Source of the DNA: Marinitoga sp. 1197
GTDB taxonomy: Bacteria; Thermotogota; Thermotogae; Petrotogales; Petrotogaceae
Length of the DNA stretch: 36,946 bases
Assembly: GCF_001021165.1 (NCBI RefSeq)
Contig: NZ_AZAY01000013.1
Coordinates: forward strand, 1-36,946
Reading direction: 5' to 3'
The notes beneath the pieces are model-generated. The model was not told the origin of the DNA, made no database searches, and saw nothing but the letters and a program-made list of their open reading frames with translations. The translations under genes were made by a program, and so were the position numbers. Every line of letters starts with the position of its first letter. Positions within the stretch are counted from its first letter, which is position 1. Shown here in pieces: positions 31,739-36,946 of the stretch.

Positions 31739-31773
31739 AGCCGTATATGAGTGATTTCCAGCCATATATGCGT
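31739..31773. promoter_or_regulatory. Direct repeats in the gdhA-ackA gap
   Basis: AGCCGTATATGAGT (31739-31752) and AGCCATATATGCGT (31760-31773) match at 12 of 14 positions and are spaced 21 bp, two helical turns. They lie upstream of gdhA, between that gene and a possible minus-strand -10 (TATAAT, 31813-31808). They may bind a regulator. The remainder of the 331-bp gap is AT-rich and otherwise featureless, apart from the ackA promoter. Confidence 0.4.
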
Positions 31774-31942
31774 ATTTATTTTAGATTAGGTATAAAAATC
31801 TCTCTTGATTATATAATATGAAAAATTTTTCACGAAAAAAATTTCTTATTGATAATGGTTGTTTTTATTAACTTAATATTTAATTTTTTACTCTAATGCT
31901 TTTCATTTACTTATGAGTTAATCTAAACAAAAATAACTTGTT

Positions 31943-31971
31943 TTGTATTTTAAAAATTTATTTGATATAAT
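31943..31971 (+). promoter_or_regulatory. Predicted promoter of ackA
   Basis: -35 TTGTAT (31943-31948) and -10 TATAAT (31966-31971) are 17 bp apart. It lies inside an upstream in-frame extension of the ackA reading frame, which supports the later ATG as the true start. Confidence 0.6.
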
Positions 31972-32005
31972 GAATATGATAAAAATTCCAAAAGGAGGAA
32001 GGAAA

Positions 32006-33226
32006 ATGAAAGTACTCGTTATCAACTCAGGCAGTTCTTCTATAAAATATCAATTATTGGACATGACAACAGAAAAAGATTTATCAAAAGGTTTAGTTGA
32101 AAGAATAGGTATAAATGGATCAAGAATTGTTCATAAAGTAAATGGCGAAAAACATATTTTAGAACATGAAATTCCAAATCATGAAGTAGGATTAAAACTT
32201 GTTTTAGACTTATTAACAGATGAAAAATATGGTGTATTGAAAGATTTAAAAGAAATAGATGCAGTAGGTCACAGAGTTGTCCATGGTGGGGAACGATTTG
32301 CATCTTCAGTTAAAATTACTGATGAAGTGTTAAAAACCATAGAAGCACTATCTTTCCTTGCGCCTTTACATAATCCTGCAAATATAATGGGAATTAAATC
32401 TGCAATGAAATTATTACCAGGCGTACCACAGGTTGGAGTTTTCGATACAGCATTTCATCAAAAAATGCCATCAAAAGCATATTTATATGCAATACCTTAT
32501 GAATATTATGAAAAATACAAAATTAGAAGATATGGTTTTCACGGAACAAGTCATAGATATGTAGCTAAGAGAGCTTCAGATATTTTAGGAAAACCATATG
32601 ATGAATTGAAAATTATAACTGTACATGTTGGTAATGGAGCTTCTGTTGCTGCTGTTAAAAATGGAGTTTCTGTAGATACATCGATGGGGTTCACTCCGCT
32701 TGAAGGATTGGTAATGGGTACAAGAAGTGGTGATATTGATCCTGCAATTGTTGAATTTTTGGAAAAAGAAGAAGGTTTATCCGCAAAAGAAGTTGTTAAT
32801 ATTTTAAATAAAAAGAGTGGGGTATTGGGGTTAACCAAAGGATTTAGTAGTGATATGAGGGATATTGAAGATAATGCAATTGAAGGTGATCCAGTATGTA
32901 GATTGGCATTTGATATATATGAATATAGAATTGCAAAGTATATTGGAGCATATGTTGCTGCAATGAACGGTGTTGATGCAATAGTATTTACTGCTGGTGT
33001 TGGTGAAAATTCACCTATAATGAGAGAAGAAATAATTGAAAACTATCTTGGATATTTAGGAATAGAAGTTGATAAAGAGGCAAATAAAATAAGAGGTGAA
33101 GAAAAGATTATTTCCACAAAAGATTCAAAGGTAACAGTTATGGTAGTGCCGACGAATGAGGAATTAATGATAGCCAGAGATACAAAGGAAATAATCGAAA
33201 AAGGATTGGATGAATTAAAAATATAA
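32006..33226 (+). CDS. ackA: Acetate kinase
   Basis: A 406-residue enzyme making ATP and acetate from acetyl phosphate, the energy-yielding last step of acetate fermentation. Family motifs are VLVINSGSSSIKYQLLD (Asn7, with Ser10-12), GHRVVHGGE (Arg90), VFDTAFH (Asp147) and YGFHGTSHRYV (His179). HVGNGAS and the ending VVPTNEELMIARD are also present. The ATG at 32006 follows AAAGGAGG at the right distance; an in-frame TTG at 31943 lies in the promoter. No pta gene is next to it. It ends at a strong terminator. Confidence 0.98.
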   Translation: MKVLVINSGSSSIKYQLLDMTTEKDLSKGLVERIGINGSRIVHKVNGEKHILEHEIPNHEVGLKLVLDLLTDEKYGVLKDLKEIDAVGHRVVHGGERFASSVKITDEVLKTIEALSFLAPLHNPANIMGIKSAMKLLPGVPQVGVFDTAFHQKMPSKAYLYAIPYEYYEKYKIRRYGFHGTSHRYVAKRASDILGKPYDELKIITVHVGNGASVAAVKNGVSVDTSMGFTPLEGLVMGTRSGDIDPAIVEFLEKEEGLSAKEVVNILNKKSGVLGLTKGFSSDMRDIEDNAIEGDPVCRLAFDIYEYRIAKYIGAYVAAMNGVDAIVFTAGVGENSPIMREEIIENYLGYLGIEVDKEANKIRGEEKIISTKDSKVTVMVVPTNEELMIARDTKEIIEKGLDELKI

Positions 33227-33230
33227 TATA

Positions 33231-33266
33231 AAAAAATGAGAAGGCAAAAGCCTTCTCATTTTTTTG
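33231..33266 (+). terminator. Terminator after ackA
   Basis: A 12-bp stem (33234-33245/33250-33261, AAATGAGAAGGC with GCCTTCTCATTT) has an AAAA loop and a T run. Confidence 0.93.
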
Positions 33267-33271
33267 TTATG

Positions 33272-33301
33272 TTAAATTTTTTATTATAAAAGTGTTATAA
33301 T
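33272..33301 (+). promoter_or_regulatory. Predicted promoter of the MacB/LolD-like operon
   Basis: Extended -10 TGTTATAAT (33293-33301) with a weak -35 TTAAAT (33272-33277) 18 bp upstream of the hexamer. The leader of about 135 nt contains the partial inverted-repeat element. Confidence 0.5.
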
Positions 33302-33338
33302 TATATTAGAGAATATGTAATGTATTAGTTTATAGGCT

Positions 33339-33368
33339 GTCTAAAAAGTCTCAAATTCACTCAGGCAG
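33339..33368. repeat. Second, partial copy of the MITE-like end
   Basis: GTCTAAAAAGTCTCAAATTC and the following CACTCAGGCAG match the left end of the 20289-20470 element, with a 2-bp insertion and one substitution; the 18-base tip is the exact complement of that element's right end. The matching right end is missing here. The following 33369-33430 is unrelated, apart from the short shared ATCCGTG. Confidence 0.7.
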
Positions 33369-33444
33369 TTTGACTACATATCATCAAATATCCGTGGTAG
33401 CGTGTAACACCGCAGATGTGCACTTATAGCAGGAGGTAAAAATT

Positions 33445-34110
33445 ATGATAAAAACAATTAATTTAAAAAAAATTTATAAAAATGAAGGTGCAGAGGTTCA
33501 TGCTTTGAAAGGAATAAATCTGGAAATTAAAAATGGTGAGATGGTTTCTATCTTAGGGCCATCTGGTTCTGGTAAATCTACACTTTTAAATTGTTTATCT
33601 GGAATAGATAAGCCAACAGAAGGAAAGGTTATTATAAACGATGTTGATATAACCTCTTTAAAGGATGATGAATTAACAACTTTTAGAGCAAAAAATATGG
33701 GATTTATATTTCAATTTTTTAATTTAATACCTGTATTAAATGCTGTGGAAAATGTTGAATTGCCTTTATTAATACTTGGTTATAATGAAAAAGAGGCCAG
33801 AGAGAAATCAGAACAAATGTTAATAGAAGTGGGATTAAAAGATAGGATGAAAAATTTTCCCAATATGTTAAGTGGTGGAGAAGCACAAAGGGTAGCAATT
33901 GCCCGAGCTCTTGTTGCGGAACCAAAGATTATATGGGCTGATGAACCAACAGGAGCTCTTGATACAAAAACAGGAATAACAATTATGAATTTAATAAAAG
34001 AATTAAATGAAAAAAATAAACAAACATTTGTTATTGTTACCCATGATCCTAGAATTACAGAATATACTCAAAGAATTCTGAAAATGGATAGTGGATGGTT
34101 ATCTGAATGA
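33445..34110 (+). CDS. ABC transporter ATP-binding protein, MacB/LolD type
   Basis: A 221-residue ATPase with Walker [10 protein letters not shown] (38-46), Q-loop FQFFNLIP, signature LSGGEAQR (142-149), Walker B IIWADEP (162-168), TGALD after it and H-loop VTHDP. The sequence [20 protein letters not shown] is typical of the type VII ABC (MacB/LolD/FtsE) family, which uses ATP to work on membrane or periplasmic substrates without transporting through the membrane core. AGGAGG precedes the ATG. The partner permease begins 14 bases downstream. Confidence 0.95.
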   Translation: MIKTINLKKIYKNEGAEVHALKGINLEIKNGEMVSILGPSGSGKSTLLNCLSGIDKPTEGKVIINDVDITSLKDDELTTFRAKNMGFIFQFFNLIPVLNAVENVELPLLILGYNEKEAREKSEQMLIEVGLKDRMKNFPNMLSGGEAQRVAIARALVAEPKIIWADEPTGALDTKTGITIMNLIKELNEKNKQTFVIVTHDPRITEYTQRILKMDSGWLSE

Positions 34111-34124
34111 AATGAGGTGATCTC

Positions 34125-36878
34125 ATGGTTATTATATTGTTATTAATAATAGTAGTAATTTTAGTATTCTTTTTTGTAAAAGCATCTTTTAGTCCCCATA
34201 TTTTGAAAATATCCTTTAGAAATATATTTAGAATAAAAAGAGAATCATTTTTAATGATTTTAGGGTCAATGATAGGTACTGCATTCATTATAGGGTCATT
34301 AGGTATGAATGATTCCTTTAAAAATTATATATATAAAAGCGTTGATTTGTATTTTGGTGAAATTGATGAAGTTATAAATTCAAAGGTTAGTATAAATTAT
34401 GATGATATTAAACCATTTATAGAAAAATTAGAAAAAGAAGATTTGATAGATGGTGTTATTCCTATTTATTTTAAGTTGTTTCCTGTAACAAAAAAAGGAA
34501 ATATTAGAGGGTTGAAAATTTCTGAATTATCTCAGGCAAGTATAGTTGGGATGAATTATTCTTTAATAGAAAATTTTGGAGAAAATAAAATTAAAGTCCC
34601 ACCCGAATTTTTAAATTTAAAAGATACTGAAGCTATAATTACTAAAAAATTAGCTGAAAGACTTAAAGTTTCAGAAGGAGAATATATAGAAATAATTACA
34701 GGAGCATCACCGATAAATCTATTATTTCCCAGGAGTTTTAAAGTTATAAAAATTATAGATTTAAAGAGTATATTAAATTATAGGGGTTTGGATGCGAATA
34801 ATGGTATAGGAACGGTGTTCGTTACGTTAAATGCAGGGAGAAAAATTTCAAGGATTCCGGAAAATCATTATTTTCAGATTTTAATTTCAAATAAAGGTGA
34901 TTTTATTGAAGGAAATAAATTAACAGATAAAGTAAAAAAAATATATGAACAAATGAATATAAAAGCTGAATTTATACCGGTAAAGTCAAATCAAATAAAA
35001 GCTGTTGATCGTGGAGGGGTATCTTATATCTTTTTGGCTTTAAGTCTATTTTCAATAATTTCTGGTGGACTATTGATAACAAATATGTATTCAATGCTTA
35101 TAAGTGAAAGAAAAAGAGAGCTAGGAGTATTAAGAGCGATAGGATTTAAAAGAAGAGATATACGAAATGTAATATTCTATGAAAGTATATTTTATACATT
35201 ATTTTCTATACCATTAGGTATAGTGACTGGATTGTTGATTTCCAGATTAACTTTTTCAAAAGTAACCTCGTTATTTAAGGAATTATCATCTTTTGAAAAT
35301 ATAATAGGAGAAATTCCTTTAATTAATGCATACTATATATCTTTAAACTCTATATTAATTGGAGTTGTAGTGGGAGTATTTCTTCCTTTGACAATAACAT
35401 TCTGGTATTCATATTCAATAGGTAAATTGAATATCGTAAATGCTATTAAAGATTTAGAAGAAAAAAAGAAAAAGGGTAAATTTGGAAAATATAAGATAGT
35501 TATTGAAAATATATTATCTATTTTAATATTTTTAATTTCCTTAGTATTAAAAATAGATAGTTTTATTATGTTGGGAATAAAAAGTTTTTTAATACTTCTT
35601 TCTGCGATTATGATTGTCACATTTAACTTAAAATTTATAGAAATATTTTTATTGAAATTAATAAAATTGAAAGGAAAATTTGTGCCCATATTGAAAATAG
35701 CTTTTTCATATCCTATGAGGAATAGAAAAAGAACAGGAGCAATTATTACTTTATATAGTATGGTTATATTTATAATAGTAGTTTTAACGATACTTCCATA
35801 CATCCAACAAAAGCATTTAAAGAGTTCTAGAGATTCTTTGTTTGCAGGATTTGACGGAGTTGTTGTTGAAATGCCTACAACACTTTTGCCTATTAAAATA
35901 TCAAAGAAAGATTTAAAAAGTATAAAAGGTATTAAAGATGTTGGAGAATTTTACTTTATAGTAGTCCATGAAAACAATAATGATTATGGAATAGTATTTG
36001 GTTCAAAAGAATTTTTTACAAAAAATAAGATAAAAATAAAAAAAAGTATATTTGAAGGGCTTTCAGAAGATGAAATATGGTTAGAAATTTATAATAATCC
36101 AGATTATGCTATAATGCCTGAAAGATTAACTGATCCAAAATATGGTTACAATTTTGAACTTGGTAAGACTTATACTGCATATATACCAGCTCAAACATTT
36201 GGCCCTAATAAAAGTGAAACATTAAATTCATCAGAAAGCACTATAACCTATAAAATAGTAGCAATAACTTCAAAAATAAGTGAAACACTTGCAATGGGAC
36301 CTGTAATAAGTTTAAAGAACCCAGAGTTGGAAAAGTATAAAAAAAATGCAGTTCATGGTTTCTTTTTTTCAATTTATCCTGAATATAAATTGCAGGTAGA
36401 GGAATATCTTAAAAAGAAAAATCAGTTTTACATTTTTGTAGACGATTTACTTAATTTAGGATTAAAAGCATCTCAAGGAATGGTTAGTATATTTAATTCA
36501 TTTTTATATTTTGGACTTATGATAGGAATTATTGGAATTGCAATTACAATGATGAAAGCTGTCAATGAAAGAAGAAGAGTTATAGGAATGCTAAAGGCAA
36601 TAGGCTTTACAAAAAATATGGTATTTTTATCTTTTTTTATAGAATCATCTATTATTATAATTCTCGGGCTTATTATTGGAAATTCAGCAGGAATTTTTAC
36701 AAGTTATTTGATTTTTCAAAAGTTATTTGAAGATAGTGGAGCAACTTTTCAAATTCCTTATTTAAAATTATTTATAACTTCGCTATCTTTTTACATGATT
36801 TCAGTCTTATTTATATATTTACCATCAAAATCAGCATCAAAGCTTTCTCCAAATGAAGCCATGAGAGCTTTGGATTAA
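34125..36878 (+). CDS. FtsX-family ABC permease with two FtsX modules (917 aa)
   Basis: A large integral membrane protein. An extra N-terminal helix (1-19) precedes a second helix (about 41-60) and an extracytoplasmic MacB-like domain (about 65-295). A first FtsX module follows (about 300-430, with SERKRELGVLRAIGFKRRDI). Two or three central helices (about 455-505) and a helix near 545-565 precede a second extracytoplasmic domain (about 570-785). The second FtsX module (about 790-910) contains NERRRVIGMLKAIGFTKNMV and ends SKLSPNEAMRALD. This two-module, roughly ten-helix layout is that of long lipoprotein or peptide export permeases rather than MacB. GAGGTGATC precedes the ATG. Substrate unknown; lipoprotein trafficking is plausible given the lipoproteins nearby, but not shown. 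Confidence 0.92.
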   Translation: MVIILLLIIVVILVFFFVKASFSPHILKISFRNIFRIKRESFLMILGSMIGTAFIIGSLGMNDSFKNYIYKSVDLYFGEIDEVINSKVSINYDDIKPFIEKLEKEDLIDGVIPIYFKLFPVTKKGNIRGLKISELSQASIVGMNYSLIENFGENKIKVPPEFLNLKDTEAIITKKLAERLKVSEGEYIEIITGASPINLLFPRSFKVIKIIDLKSILNYRGLDANNGIGTVFVTLNAGRKISRIPENHYFQILISNKGDFIEGNKLTDKVKKIYEQMNIKAEFIPVKSNQIKAVDRGGVSYIFLALSLFSIISGGLLITNMYSMLISERKRELGVLRAIGFKRRDIRNVIFYESIFYTLFSIPLGIVTGLLISRLTFSKVTSLFKELSSFENIIGEIPLINAYYISLNSILIGVVVGVFLPLTITFWYSYSIGKLNIVNAIKDLEEKKKKGKFGKYKIVIENILSILIFLISLVLKIDSFIMLGIKSFLILLSAIMIVTFNLKFIEIFLLKLIKLKGKFVPILKIAFSYPMRNRKRTGAIITLYSMVIFIIVVLTILPYIQQKHLKSSRDSLFAGFDGVVVEMPTTLLPIKISKKDLKSIKGIKDVGEFYFIVVHENNNDYGIVFGSKEFFTKNKIKIKKSIFEGLSEDEIWLEIYNNPDYAIMPERLTDPKYGYNFELGKTYTAYIPAQTFGPNKSETLNSSESTITYKIVAITSKISETLAMGPVISLKNPELEKYKKNAVHGFFFSIYPEYKLQVEEYLKKKNQFYIFVDDLLNLGLKASQGMVSIFNSFLYFGLMIGIIGIAITMMKAVNERRRVIGMLKAIGFTKNMVFLSFFIESSIIIILGLIIGNSAGIFTSYLIFQKLFEDSGATFQIPYLKLFITSLSFYMISVLFIYLPSKSASKLSPNEAMRALD

Positions 36879-36900
36879 AAAAAGGGGCAAAAGCCCCTTT
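36877..36900 (+). terminator. Hairpin terminator after the FtsX-family permease
   Basis: An 8-bp stem (AAAGGGGC 36881-36888/GCCCCTTT 36893-36900) with an AAAA loop immediately follows the stop codon. The T run is short. Confidence 0.75.
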
Positions 36901-36907
36901 CAGACTG

Positions 36908-36937
36908 TCGACAAAGTCCAAGTAATCCTGGTATAAT
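36908..36937 (+). promoter_or_regulatory. Predicted promoter for a gene beyond the window
   Basis: -35 TCGACA (36908-36913) and -10 TATAAT (36932-36937) are 18 bp apart, with the extended element TGG directly before the -10. No gene follows within the window. Confidence 0.65.
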
Positions 36938-36946
36938 AAAAATAGG

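Noticed and set aside
35333-35803. 156-codon minus-strand open frame inside the FtsX-family permease
   Set aside because: It lies wholly within a clear conserved gene and reads as an AT-rich hydrophobic shadow.
36903-36919. GACTGTCGACAAAGTCC as a third copy of the inverted-repeat end
   Set aside because: It matches GTCTAAAAAGTC only loosely and is better explained as the -35 region of a promoter; the window ends before a partner could be seen.

Overview
The window is a very AT-rich bacterial chromosome segment that opens at the 3' end of an rRNA operon. The gene set points to an anaerobic, flagellated bacterium with an outer membrane. It includes FlgA/FlgH/FlgI rings, several lipoproteins, glutamate dehydrogenase, acetate kinase, an M32 carboxypeptidase and an RqcH-type protein. 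I infer Thermotogota, most likely a Petrotogales/Marinitoga-like organism. This rests on protein style and gene content, not on a database search.

Layout. Positions 1-200 hold the 23S tail, 5S rRNA and its terminator. Positions 212-362 look like a free-standing structured RNA or attenuated leader: a consensus promoter, a multi-stem fold and an intrinsic terminator. Positions 537-3072 (+) are a four-gene operon of a PqqD-like small protein, an ABC ATPase and two ABC-2 type permeases. Positions 3122-11243 (-) are a four-gene lipoprotein operon, dominated by a 1454-residue protein of PQQ-type beta-propeller repeats and fibronectin-III-like modules. This operon is bracketed by a 204-bp direct repeat with two mismatches: the 3' end of the second permease plus its terminator is copied at 11599-11802. 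Positions 11805-15985 (-) hold an exported protein and the flagellar genes flgA-flgH-flgI-flgJ(N).

From 16088 the genes are rqcH (+), then an M32 carboxypeptidase and a LacI-family regulator (-), glmM (+), and a CheY-like regulator with a membrane-anchored CheA-like kinase (-). Back to back with the kinase is a (+) pair of a giant lipoprotein and a predicted outer-membrane protein. The right part carries a Nudix CoA-pyrophosphatase and glutamate dehydrogenase (-), acetate kinase (+), and a MacB/LolD-type ABC ATPase with a 917-residue FtsX-family permease (+).

Common themes. Much of the region deals with the cell envelope: two lipoprotein clusters, two export systems, flagellar rings through the outer membrane and a membrane sensor kinase. 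Promoters frequently use an extended -10 (TGnTATAAT). Most convergent gene pairs share one bidirectional hairpin terminator. Two related inverted-repeat sequences lie in the leaders of glmM and of the MacB-like operon. The most unusual features are the duplication-bracketed lipoprotein island, the structured RNA ahead of the orphan PqqD-like/ABC cassette, and the CheA-like membrane kinase.
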